Positions 45,737 to 53,963 of a DNA stretch of 64,000 nt are shown piece after piece. Below the pieces are notes generated by a model, which was not told the origin of the DNA, made no database searches, and saw only the letters and a list, made by a program, of their open reading frames with translations. Location: assembly GCA_963790875.1 (NCBI GenBank), contig CAWBQT010000023.1:1-64000 (forward strand). The letters run 5' to 3'. The position numbers and the translations under genes were made by a program. This DNA comes from AP-15 sp963790875 (lineage in GTDB: Bacteria > Pseudomonadota > Alphaproteobacteria > ATCC43930 > CGMCC-115725). The stretch's first letter is position 1. Every line of letters begins with the position of its first letter.

Positions 45737-46273
45737 TTAATGGCCCAGACAGCCCTGCTCGCGCCGGACGACGTCGAGGAAGACCCCGATCTCCCGAGGT
45801 GACCTCAGGTGATGAACCCGCTTCGACGCCGCCGACTCGGCCACAAGGCGCCGATACCGGGGCGTCAGACCGCGATGGCAACGCCACAGCACCTTGTAGC
45901 TGTTCAACGTGCTGGCCCAGATCGGACTGTCTGCCGGCCAGCCTTCCGGGTTTACAAACAGGCCTTTGACGAGGCGCTTGGTGACCCACCAGTGATGGAT
46001 GGCAAGCGGCAGATCGACGTAGATCAGCGTATCGGCTGCTGCGAACCTCTCCCAGGCGGAGGCTAGGCAGCCGAAGCCGTCGATGATCCATACATCCCGA
46101 CGCAGCAGTTCGGCATGCGCCCGTAGGTATTGCTCGCGCGGCACTTCGCCGCCACCAGGCTTATACTGGATTAGATCGAGCGGATGCAGAGGTAGCTGCG
46201 TCAATTCGGCCAGCCGCTTGGCAAGAGTGGACTTGCCGCCGCCGGCGTTGCCGAACACCGCCACCTTGGTCAT
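45737..46273 (-). CDS. P-loop kinase-like protein (adenylate-kinase/topology-modulation type)
   Basis: The product has 178 residues. The P-loop is GNAGGGKST at residues 8-16, following MTKVAVF. HPLDLIQYKPGG and WIIDGFGCLASAWERF, then LIYVDLPLAIHHWWVTKRLV, are typical of small proteins annotated as adenylate-kinase-like or FlaR-like. The substrate is not known. The ATG at 46273 was chosen because the P-loop begins just after it; in-frame sequence up to 46363 is unlikely to be coding. It lies on the opposite strand between the ABC operon and the recombinase trio. Confidence 0.75.
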   Translation of the reverse strand: MTKVAVFGNAGGGKSTLAKRLAELTQLPLHPLDLIQYKPGGGEVPREQYLRAHAELLRRDVWIIDGFGCLASAWERFAAADTLIYVDLPLAIHHWWVTKRLVKGLFVNPEGWPADSPIWASTLNSYKVLWRCHRGLTPRYRRLVAESAASKRVHHLRSPREIGVFLDVVRREQGCLGH

Positions 46274-46380
46274 GGCAGGCTCCGGGCGGACGCCGCCGGA
46301 GGACGGACTACTGGCGACGACTTTGCCACACGGCAGGGACAGAGCGGGCGTGGATTGCGGCATCGAGGGAGTTCCGGGCG

Positions 46381-46438
46381 TGTGTCATATCGGACACAAG
46401 GGCGGCACGCACTGCTACTGGCCTGAACAGGTCAGGCC
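46381..46438. other. Two small hairpins upstream of the recombinase trio
   Basis: TGTGTC (46381-46386) pairs with GACACA (46393-46398). GGCCTGA (46420-46426) pairs with TCAGGCC (46432-46438). They sit between the divergent kinase-like and recombinase genes and might be regulatory. No T-run follows either. Confidence 0.35.
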
Positions 46439-46490
46439 CGACAGATAATTCGCCCGTCACGTCGCTCGGTCATCGTGAGTTGAGTATATA

Positions 46491-47714
46491 ATGCCGAATC
46501 TGGCGCCTCCAGCCCCGAAAATCGAACGCCACGTTTTACCAAACTTGGTTTTCCCGGAGTGGACAGTCGGGGTCAAGGATCGGATTCGGGTCGATGGCGG
46601 TCCTTCGCAGATTCGGTCAGCTGATCGGCAGGCACAGCCTGCCGCTCGATCAGCTCACGCCAGACATCGCGGCCGAGCTTGTGCTAAGCGCAGATTCGCA
46701 CGGCGATCGGCGCCAGTATGCCATCTTTATCGTCAGGCGTTTCGTCGGTTATCTCAGGACGCTCGGCCAGGCGAAACCGCCGGTGCCGCCGGCGGCAAGG
46801 GAGCTTGGGCCCGCGCCGCGTTGCGGCGTGACTACGAGGATTATCTCCGTCGCCAGCGGGGCCTCACCGAGCAGACGATCGGCCACTGCTGGCGCTTCGC
46901 AGATCGGTTCCACGACTTCCGCTTCGGCGAAACCGAGGTCGAGCTCAGCGCGATCACGGCCGGCGACATCGTTGCCTTCCTCCAGCGGCCGACCACCCGC
47001 AAGCCGCCATACCGCGATAAAACGGCACCGCCGCACCTGCGCAACTTCTTCCGCCACCTTTTCAAGAACGGCCTGACGAGAAGCAGTCTGGCGCTCTGCA
47101 TTCCGAGCGTCGCGCAGCATTACGATGCCCGGCTACCTCGCCATTTGACGCCCGAGCAGGTGGAAACCGTGTTGGCGGCAGTGCGCGCCGATACGCGGTT
47201 TGGCCGCCGCAACTATGCGATGATCATTCTCCTTGCGCGCCCCGGCCTGCGCGCGCCGGAAGTGGTCGCCATCCAACTCGGCGATATCGACTGGCGCGCC
47301 GGCGAACTTGTCGTGCGTGGCAAAGGTCAGAACCACGATCGCGTGCCGATCCCGCCCGATGTCGGCGAAGCACTGGCCGACTACATCCGGCAGGATCGTG
47401 TCTCGACATCGCGCGCGCTATTCGTCTCCGTCCGGGCGCCGCACGGCCCTTTCAAGGACGGGACGGTCCTCAACACCATACTGAAGGACGCGGTCACCCG
47501 AACCGGAGTCAGGCCGCCTTGCCGATATGTCGGACCCGATGTCCTGCGCCATAGCTTGGCGACCAATCTGGTCCGCCAAGGTGCGTCGCTCCCCGAGGTG
47601 AGCGACATGCTCCGCCACCGGTCGCGCGCCTCCACCTTGATCTACGCCAAGCTCGACATCGAGGGGTTGCGCTCGATCGCGCAGCCCTGGCCCTTCGTGG
47701 AGGGTGCACAATGA
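46491..47714 (+). pseudogene. First recombinase of the trio (RitA-like), with compensating frameshifts
   Basis: The frame is open for 407 residues but only its start and end make sense in frame 1. Residues 1 to about 34 look native (LPNLVFPEWTVGVKDRIRVD). The expected core-binding region (AVLRRFGQLIGRHSLPLDQL, then DRRQYAIFIVRRFVGYLRTL) is read one base over, from about 46595 to 46805. Then frame 1 returns with ALRRDYEDYLRRQRGLTEQT. One change near 46593 and an opposite one near 46805 would explain it, so about 70 residues are scrambled without a stop. The catalytic Arg (ARPGLRAPEV), a His in DMLRHRS and the Tyr in STLIYAKLD are present. The first His of the HxLRH box is Asp (GPDVLRHSLAT). 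The ATG at 46491 lies in an ATAATGCCGAA motif like the terminal repeat core. Confidence 0.8.
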
Positions 47715-48575
47715 GCAGCATTCGACAGGAGCTCGATCGGTATCTGACCATTCGCCGGAGCTTGGGCTACGACCTCGGGACAACGGCGAGGCTGCTGCGG
47801 CGCTTTGTGGCCTTCGCCGAGACCCAGGGCGCCGAGCATGTCAATGCCGGCCTCTTCCTGAAGTGGCAGGCCAGCTTTGGCCAAGCCAGCCGACAGACCT
47901 GGGCAGCGCGCCTCGGCATGGTCCGGCTGTTCGCGCAATGGCTGCACGGCCTCGATCCGACACACGGGGTGCCGGCTCGCGGGCTGATCCCGCACCGGGC
48001 CCGACGCTCGCGCCCGCATATCTACAGCGCTGAGGAGATCGCCAACATCGTCGCCGCCGCGGCCGAGCTTCCCTCGGTCTATGGGCTCCGCGGGCTCACC
48101 TGCTCGAACCTGCTCGGTCTCCTTGCGACCACAGGCCTCAGGATCAGCGAAGCACTCGCACTCGACGCGGGCGATGTTGATCTCGAGATCGGCGTGCTTA
48201 CGATCCGGCGGGGCAAGCGGGGCAAGGCCCGGCTGGTGCTGATCGACAGCAGCGTGGCGCAGCGCTTGAGAAACTACGCGGACGAACGCGACCGGCTGCT
48301 CGGCTTCTCGCCACAACCCTTCTTTGTTGGTGATCGGGGCACCCGCATCGGCGACTGCAGCGCTCGCTATAACTTTGCGCTCGTCTGCCAGCGCCTCGGA
48401 TTACGGTCTCCACAGCGGTTCTACCGGCATGGCCGCGGCCCGCGCATCCATGATCTTCGCCGCGCGGACCATCATCGGCTGGTACCGCGCAGGCCACGAC
48501 CCGGCGCGCGAGATGATCAAGCTGACGACCTATCTCGGCCACACCAAGCCCGAGAACACCTATTGGTACATCGAA
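47711..48575 (+). pseudogene. Second recombinase of the trio (RitB-like), frameshifted and truncated
   Basis: It overlaps the first gene by four bases (ATGA), as in intact trios. The N-terminal region (YLTIRRSLGYDLGTTARLLR) and catalytic Arg (TTGLRISEALAL) are normal. At about 48455-48467 the sequence jumps from HDLR straight into a shifted frame; the next 36 residues (AARTIIGWYRAGHDPAREMI, then KLTTYLGH, then ENTYWYIE) continue the protein. The gap fits loss of 11 bases between two CTTCGC copies, removing the second His of the HxLRH box. The final helix with the catalytic Tyr is replaced at about 48576 by the tail of a third recombinase. It cannot be active. Confidence 0.82.
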
Positions 48576-48740
48576 ATTGCTCTCTGGCTCGGCCACGAAT
48601 CCGTCGAGACGACGCAGATCTACATTCATGCCGATCTGCGAATGAAGGAAAAAGCCCTGTCTCGAGTAGCTACGCCGGAGACGAGGTCCGGACGATACCG
48701 CCCGGACGACAAGCTGCTCGCCTTCCTTGAAGCGCTCTGA
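48576..48740 (+). pseudogene. C-terminal remnant of the third recombinase (RitC-like)
   Basis: About 54 residues remain: IALWLGHESVETTQIYIHAD, then LRMKEKALSRVATP, and RYRPDDKLLAFLEAL. LGHES carries the third catalytic His and TQIYI the nucleophilic Tyr, so this is the extreme end of a tyrosine recombinase of the third trio type. It is fused directly to ENTYWYIE of the second gene, pointing to a deletion of roughly 0.9 kb. Its TGA stop lies inside the subterminal motif of the right end. Confidence 0.8.
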
Positions 48741-48748
48741 TTATGCCG
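48739..48748 (-). repeat. Right subterminal motif
   Basis: GATTATGCCG, the complement of the left motif at 42647-42656, 47 bases inside the right 32-bp repeat and overlapping the last recombinase stop codon. Confidence 0.7.
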
Positions 48749-48795
48749 AACCGCCGCATGGCTTGAGGCCAGCGCTCCGGCCGTTGCTCGGGCCA

Positions 48796-48827
48796 TGCGG
48801 CATAATCCGGCGCTCGGCATTATGACC
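48796..48827 (-). repeat. Right 32-bp terminal inverted repeat of the mobile unit
   Basis: This is the exact reverse complement of 42569-42600 with no mismatch over 32 bases. Confidence 0.9.
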
Positions 48828-48850
48828 CTTATGCCGATATAGGCATAAGG
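48827..48850. repeat. Palindrome at the right outer boundary
   Basis: CCTTATGCC and GGCATAAGG flank a six-base centre, GATATA. The arms repeat the TTATGCC core of the element ends. The palindrome overlaps the last base of the right repeat and has no counterpart outside the left repeat. Confidence 0.75.
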
Positions 48851-48936
48851 GGCACTGGCGCGGGGATTACCGCCCGTGATATCGCATATCGGTCAAATGG
48901 CAGCCTCGACCCCCGCTCGAGATCGCGCCGTTGTGA

Positions 48937-49137
48937 CCGGCGCTCCGCAAGAAAATTGGCCCGCCGGCGTCGTACGGATGGGCTCGCCATCCTGACGAGG
49001 AGGTTCCGCGCTTGCTCGGCATCGGTATGCGAGAAAGCACAGAGGCCAAGAACGACCGGGAAGCGGACAGATTCCGCTGGGCTTTCCTTACCCGGATGCT
49101 GGATCCAGCCTCCGGCGACCCTCGATGGAGACACTGA
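48937..49137 (+). other. Possible remnant of the lost 5' part of the 1612-aa gene
   Basis: A frame different from the downstream gene is open from 48937 to 49137 and reads plausibly as protein (WARHPDEEVPRLLGIG, then DREADRFRWAFLTRMLDPAS). It overlaps the ATG at 49125. A single indel there would join it to the coiled coil of the large glycosyltransferase. It may be what is left of that gene's upstream part after the repeat-bounded unit inserted or deleted DNA; it could also be chance. Confidence 0.3.
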
Positions 49138-52100
49138 TCACCACCCTCTCCGAGCGGGAAGGCGCGTTGGATGCGGCCGAACTTGCGACCGATGCGCGCG
49201 TCGCCGCGGCAGAGGCGCGGATCAGTGCCGCACTCGCGGCACTGACCGAGGCGGAGCAGCGGCTACAGGAGGCGCAGGCGCTCGCGGCGGAGCGGCAGGG
49301 GGCACTTCACGAAGCCGAGAAGCGCCTCGCCGAGCAGGCGCGGCAACGCGAGAAACAGCTGGCTGCACAGCTTGCCGGGTGGCGCGGCCGAGCCGCGCGA
49401 CTGGAGGTGGAACGCGACAGCTTGCGGCACGAGCGTGACCTCGTGCTCGGCTCTACCTTCTGGCGCCTGACGGCACCGGCGCGGCGGCTCGTCAACAAGA
49501 CGCCGCCGGGCCTGCGGCGGCAAGCGCGCCGCTGCCTCACGGTCATGTATTGGATCCTGACGCCGCATCGGACCAGCCGTCGCATTGCCTATTACCGCTC
49601 GCGCGCGGCGGAAGCCGCGGTTGCCACGATCGCTTCACCGCCAGCCGTCAGACCCGAACCCGACCGAACGGCGTCTTCTCCCGGGCCCCCGCGGGTTCCC
49701 ATCGAGCATGGTAAAGCGCTTTACCTGAAGCGGTGCGAGCTTTCGGCGTTTCGCGCCCGCACCGGCCACGTCATCCAGTTTCCGGTGGCGAAGACACCAT
49801 TCTTTTCGGTGATCGTCTGCGCTTACAACAAGTTCAGCTACAATATCCACGTCCTCGAGCTCCTCGAACATGCCGCGTGCTACACGACGTCAAAGCTTGG
49901 CATCGACATCGAGGTCGTCTTTATCAACGACGGCTCAGGTGACGAAACCGCCAGGATCGATCATTATGTCAAGGGACTAGTGTTGCGGAGCGTGTCACCG
50001 AATATTGGATTTCTGCGCGCCTGCAATTTCGGCGCCGCATCAGCGTCGGGCAGCTATCTCGTGTTTCTCAATAATGATGTCGAGTTCTCGCCGGACGTGT
50101 TCGTGCGCCTGCATGCGGCGGTCGAGAGAGACAAGGCCGAAGTTGCCTGCTTTGGTGGGGCGATTTTGCAATTCGATGGGACAATACAGGATCTCGGGTC
50201 CGGGATCTGGCGTGACGGGGCAGCCCAGGGCTATTTTCGCAACGAGCCGCCGACCCGTTATGCTTTTGTCTATCCGCGTGACGTCGATTATGTCGCTGGC
50301 TGCTTCTTTTGCATCTCAGCCGCGGAATTTCGCGCTTTCGGAGGCTTCGACGAGCGTTATTCGCCAGGTTACTACGAGGAAGCGGACTTGGCGCTGCGTC
50401 TGTGGAAGACCGGCCGGCGATCGCGCGTCTACCCCGACATTCGCATATATCATCTCGAATACGGCACGTTTTCGTCCGAAGCCACGCCGAGAGCTTCCAT
50501 AGAGCTGATGGTGAAAAATCGTCCGGCCTTTGTCGAGCAACACCGCGACCTGCTCGACCAGCGCCCGGAGTTGAGGCCGAATGTCAGCTATCCGGTCCGC
50601 TATGATGCCCGCCGTCCACGCGTTTTATTCATCGAGCAGACCATTCCGTCCGTGAAAATGGGTTCCGGTTTTGGCCGTTCGGAGACTATCCTTCGCAGCC
50701 TCCTCGAGTTCACCGACGTCGATATTTTTTCTTGTCGTCGCGAACCTTATATGATCGTGCCGGAGGATTTCGATTATATCGAAATCACCTTCGGTCCGTC
50801 AGCCGAGTCTCTTTATACCCTGTTAGAAAGAAAGCATTATGATATGGTTTATATTTGCCGTACGCTCATTCTGGCACGATACGACGGCGTCTTGTCGGCG
50901 TGGAAGCGAAAACATCGCGGAGTCGTCGTGTGCGACACCGAGGCGGTGGCGGCAATCCGCGACATATCCCAGCGGACAGGTGCGGAGAGCTATCGAGAGA
51001 TCACGACCAGCGCTGAGTTCGCCAACGCTTTGCGGGCCGAATTCCGCGGCGCCGATGCAGCGGACAGTTTTGTCGCCGTCAACGAATTCGAGGCGGGCAT
51101 TGTCCGGCAGCACTGCAGTTCGCCAGTGTACGTGGTCGGCCATTATTTTTTGCCCAAGCCGGCGCACGACAGCCTCTCATTTCGCCGCGGATTGTTCTTC
51201 TTCGGGGCCATACACGGAGCCGAAACACCCAATTACGACAGCCTCGTGTGGTTCCTGAACTGCGTGTGGCCGAAAATCAGAAAAGCGCGACCCGCCGAGA
51301 CGCTGCTGCTTGCCGGTCTAGTTCGACCGGAGGTTTCCCTCGCACCGCTGATGCGCGAAGGGGTCATCCATCTCGGCCCGGTTGACGATCCTGGCAAGGA
51401 ATTCGCCCGGACCCGCGTATTTATCGCGCCGACGCGGTTTGCCGCCGGCATCCCGTTCAAGGTTCAGGAAGCGCTCAGCTACGGCGTCCCCGCGGTAACC
51501 TCCCTCCTGATAGCCGAACAGTTGGCCTATACCGGCGAGTGCACCGACGTCCTCTGTGCAGCGACGGTCAACGATAGTGGAACGGCATTTGCCGAAGCTT
51601 GCCTGCGGCTCCTGACCGACGATGCTTTGTGGACCGAGAAGCACAGAGCGGCGCTCGCCTACACGGAGCGGTGTTGCGCGCCATCGAGGTTGCATCGGGC
51701 GACCGAGGAGTTGCTGTGCGATCTGTTGCCGTCCAGTGCTGCGGCGGCCTCCGCCGACGGCTCACGCCCAGAGGTTCGCGCAATCAATCTCGACGAGTGG
51801 CGCAGCGAGATCGTCCTCGGCAAGGACGGTGCGGTCGCACTCGATCAGTCGATCGGAATTTTCGTTCACCTCTTCTACCCCGACCTGGCCGAAGAGGTCG
51901 CTGGCTATCTCGCGCATATCGATCTGCCCAAGAAGATTTATGTTTCCATCGCATCCGAAGAAGGCTGCGCCGCGGTCTCAAAGGTCTTTGAACGATACGG
52001 CCTGGTCGCGATCAGCGAATTCGCAGCGGTGCCGAATTGCGGGGCGGACATCGCCCCGCTAGTGGTGAAATTCGGCGACAGGCTGTCGCAACATGAAATC

Positions 52101-53963
52101 TGTCTGAAAATCCACGGCAACAAGTTGTTGAATGCTCCCGCCAAATTCGGCGAGTATTGGCGCCGGCACCTCTATGCCGAATTACTTGGCGACCCGGACC
52201 GGGTACGGGTGATCGTCGCGACGTTGCTCGCACAGCCGAAACTCGGGGTGTTGGTACCCCATCATTTCCTCAGGAACACAAATCGTCCGAGCGTCGGCCC
52301 GAATTTCGATAAAATGCATAAAGTCTTGTCGAAGATCGATGTCGATCTTCTGCCTGATCAGCACGTCGAATTCCCGAACGGCTCGATGTTCTGGTTCCGC
52401 AGCGAGGCGCTGGCCGGGTTGCCCGCCCTAGGTTTCGATTGGCCCGATTTCGAGCAAGGTGCGGATCCAGCGAATGGCAGCCTCGCCCAAGGGGTCGAAC
52501 AATGCTTGCTGTTCTTCTGCGTGCATGCCGGCAGGAGGTGGGGCTTTTTGCCGGGTCGCACGGGAGGTTCGGCGATTTTGCGCGACGAGGCGATACGCCT
52601 GGTGCGTGAAAGTGGCGCCTTCGATGAAGAATATTATCTCGCCACCTATGAGGATGTCGCCGCAGCCGGCGTCGATCCGATCGAACATTGGGTGGATTTC
52701 GGCTGGCGCGAGGGACGCAATCCGTCCGCCCCGGAGTATCCCGACTTCACCGGGCCCGACCTTGCGGCTGGCAACCACGCCAAATCGCCGCCGCCCGTTG
52801 CAGATCGCTCTATACCATCATCGTCGGGCTCGCCAAGCGGTCAGCGTGCCGCGCGCCCGTCACTCGATATTGCGCCGCTGACGACCTCCGCGGCCCTGGA
52901 GCAATACCTCGAAGTGGCACCGCTGTCGAATTCGGCGCCGCTTGCGCCGAGATTCATCTTCGGGCCTTTCCCCGAAAATTTGATGCAGGCTTATTTCGCC
53001 GAGTATACCGCATTATCCGTGGGTTGCTACTCGTTGAGCAACGCAGGAGTGACGTCGCACGGCCTTTTGGTGCGGGACGGCGCGCTACTCGTCTGCGATC
53101 AGTTGAGCCTCAGCGAGGCAGCCATCAGCGAGGCCGGCCGTTATGGCAGCATCCGCGCAAAAGACCGGTATTCTCGATTATTGGACGGACCCACCGTCGC
53201 TTTGGCCGGGCCCGGTCACCTGATCTATGGGCATTGGCTGGCGGATTTTCTTCCCAAGCTCTATCTGCTGCACCGCATCGGATTGGACCCGTGCAAAAGC
53301 GAATACATCATCCCCGGGAACACGCCTGACTTTGCTCTTTCTTGGCTCCGCCTGCTCGGCATTTCCGATTCGCAGATAATCCGTTTTGATACCTATAACG
53401 AGGTCGTCGGCGTCCGTCGTCTGATCGTGCCGACAATGTTGCGCAGCAATGGCCGCACCCATCCACTGTTTCGCTCCGCCATCGAATATCTGCTCTCCTT
53501 GATCCCCGGCGGCAAAAATTGCCGCATTGCCGAACGCGGCGCCGGCAGGAACTTGTTCGTGGCGCGCGGCGCCCCCGGCCTCGAGGCCCGGAAATTGTTG
53601 AATCGGCGGGCGATCGAGCAGTTGGCGGCGGATGCCGGGTTTGAGGTCGTCCGACCCGAGAGGTTCTCGCTTACCGAGCAGCTGGCGATGTTCGCAGAGG
53701 CGAGTTGTATCGTCGGGGAATATGGATCGGGTCTCCACGGCAGCCTGTTCGCCTCTGCGGGGACGATGGTTTGCGCGCTCCGCGCCGCGGCGCGGCACCC
53801 CGGGTTCTTGCAGTCTGGCCTCTGCCAGGCGATGGATCAAAAGATCGGCTATGTCTTTGGCGCCGCCTGCGAGGACGACGATTTCGCTCAGCAATTTTCG
53901 ATCAGAGAAGAGGATTTCCGGTCCGCTTTGCAATTGATGGAGAGTAACGGTGGCTTTGGGTGA
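49125..53963 (+). CDS. Tetramodular glycosyltransferase (GT2, GT4-like, RgpF-like, GT61-like), 1612 aa
   Basis: The product has 1612 residues. About 1-105 is an Ala/Glu/Arg coiled coil ending in a STFWRLTAPARRLV tail. About 225-480 is a GT2 domain (FFSVIVCAYNKFSYN, EVVFINDGSGDETA, LVFLNNDVEFSPDVF, YYEEADLALRLW). About 500-870 is a GT-B/GT4-like region (FIAPTRFAAGIPFKVQEALS). About 910-1145 resembles the rhamnan-synthesis F domain (GIFVHLFYPDLAEEVAGYL, NCGADIAPLVVKF, CLKIHGNK). A short FDEEYYLATYEDVA unit follows at about 1167-1198. About 1278-1605 is a GT61/DUF563-like domain (YGHWLADFLPKLYLL, GEYGSGLHGSLFASAG). It likely assembles a branched or rhamnose-containing surface glycan. The ATG at 49125 has no good ribosome site and a stop lies upstream at 48993, so the 5' end may be truncated. 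Confidence 0.85.
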   Translation: METLITTLSEREGALDAAELATDARVAAAEARISAALAALTEAEQRLQEAQALAAERQGALHEAEKRLAEQARQREKQLAAQLAGWRGRAARLEVERDSLRHERDLVLGSTFWRLTAPARRLVNKTPPGLRRQARRCLTVMYWILTPHRTSRRIAYYRSRAAEAAVATIASPPAVRPEPDRTASSPGPPRVPIEHGKALYLKRCELSAFRARTGHVIQFPVAKTPFFSVIVCAYNKFSYNIHVLELLEHAACYTTSKLGIDIEVVFINDGSGDETARIDHYVKGLVLRSVSPNIGFLRACNFGAASASGSYLVFLNNDVEFSPDVFVRLHAAVERDKAEVACFGGAILQFDGTIQDLGSGIWRDGAAQGYFRNEPPTRYAFVYPRDVDYVAGCFFCISAAEFRAFGGFDERYSPGYYEEADLALRLWKTGRRSRVYPDIRIYHLEYGTFSSEATPRASIELMVKNRPAFVEQHRDLLDQRPELRPNVSYPVRYDARRPRVLFIEQTIPSVKMGSGFGRSETILRSLLEFTDVDIFSCRREPYMIVPEDFDYIEITFGPSAESLYTLLERKHYDMVYICRTLILARYDGVLSAWKRKHRGVVVCDTEAVAAIRDISQRTGAESYREITTSAEFANALRAEFRGADAADSFVAVNEFEAGIVRQHCSSPVYVVGHYFLPKPAHDSLSFRRGLFFFGAIHGAETPNYDSLVWFLNCVWPKIRKARPAETLLLAGLVRPEVSLAPLMREGVIHLGPVDDPGKEFARTRVFIAPTRFAAGIPFKVQEALSYGVPAVTSLLIAEQLAYTGECTDVLCAATVNDSGTAFAEACLRLLTDDALWTEKHRAALAYTERCCAPSRLHRATEELLCDLLPSSAAAASADGSRPEVRAINLDEWRSEIVLGKDGAVALDQSIGIFVHLFYPDLAEEVAGYLAHIDLPKKIYVSIASEEGCAAVSKVFERYGLVAISEFAAVPNCGADIAPLVVKFGDRLSQHEICLKIHGNKLLNAPAKFGEYWRRHLYAELLGDPDRVRVIVATLLAQPKLGVLVPHHFLRNTNRPSVGPNFDKMHKVLSKIDVDLLPDQHVEFPNGSMFWFRSEALAGLPALGFDWPDFEQGADPANGSLAQGVEQCLLFFCVHAGRRWGFLPGRTGGSAILRDEAIRLVRESGAFDEEYYLATYEDVAAAGVDPIEHWVDFGWREGRNPSAPEYPDFTGPDLAAGNHAKSPPPVADRSIPSSSGSPSGQRAARPSLDIAPLTTSAALEQYLEVAPLSNSAPLAPRFIFGPFPENLMQAYFAEYTALSVGCYSLSNAGVTSHGLLVRDGALLVCDQLSLSEAAISEAGRYGSIRAKDRYSRLLDGPTVALAGPGHLIYGHWLADFLPKLYLLHRIGLDPCKSEYIIPGNTPDFALSWLRLLGISDSQIIRFDTYNEVVGVRRLIVPTMLRSNGRTHPLFRSAIEYLLSLIPGGKNCRIAERGAGRNLFVARGAPGLEARKLLNRRAIEQLAADAGFEVVRPERFSLTEQLAMFAEASCIVGEYGSGLHGSLFASAGTMVCALRAAARHPGFLQSGLCQAMDQKIGYVFGAACEDDDFAQQFSIREEDFRSALQLMESNGGFG

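Larger units (their letters stand above)
42569..48827. mobile_element. RIT-like element carrying an ABC transporter and a kinase gene, now decayed
   Basis: The boundaries are the two perfect 32-bp inverted repeats. Each end also has a 10-bp inner motif, CGGCATAATC at 42647-42656 and its complement at 48739-48748, after spacers of 46 and 47 bases. Inside are an Ssu/Tau-type ABC operon (42868-45537, plus), a small kinase-like gene (45737-46273, minus), and three consecutive tyrosine recombinase genes (46491-48740, plus), the last ending within the inner motif of the right end. Three adjacent recombinase genes are the definition of recombinase-in-trio elements. All three are damaged here. That the whole 6.26 kb moved as one piece is an inference from the symmetric ends; no target duplication is visible. 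Confidence 0.6.

Noticed and set aside
46420..46438. Hairpin as an integron attC-like site
   Set aside because: The seven-base stem lacks the unpaired features and conserved ends of attC, and no integron integrase is present.
46488..46498. ATAATGCCGAA before the first recombinase gene as the true left end of a small trio element
   Set aside because: Only 11 bases match the core and the 32-bp repeat with inner motif is absent; the end at 42569 matches the right end far better. A nested older end remains possible.
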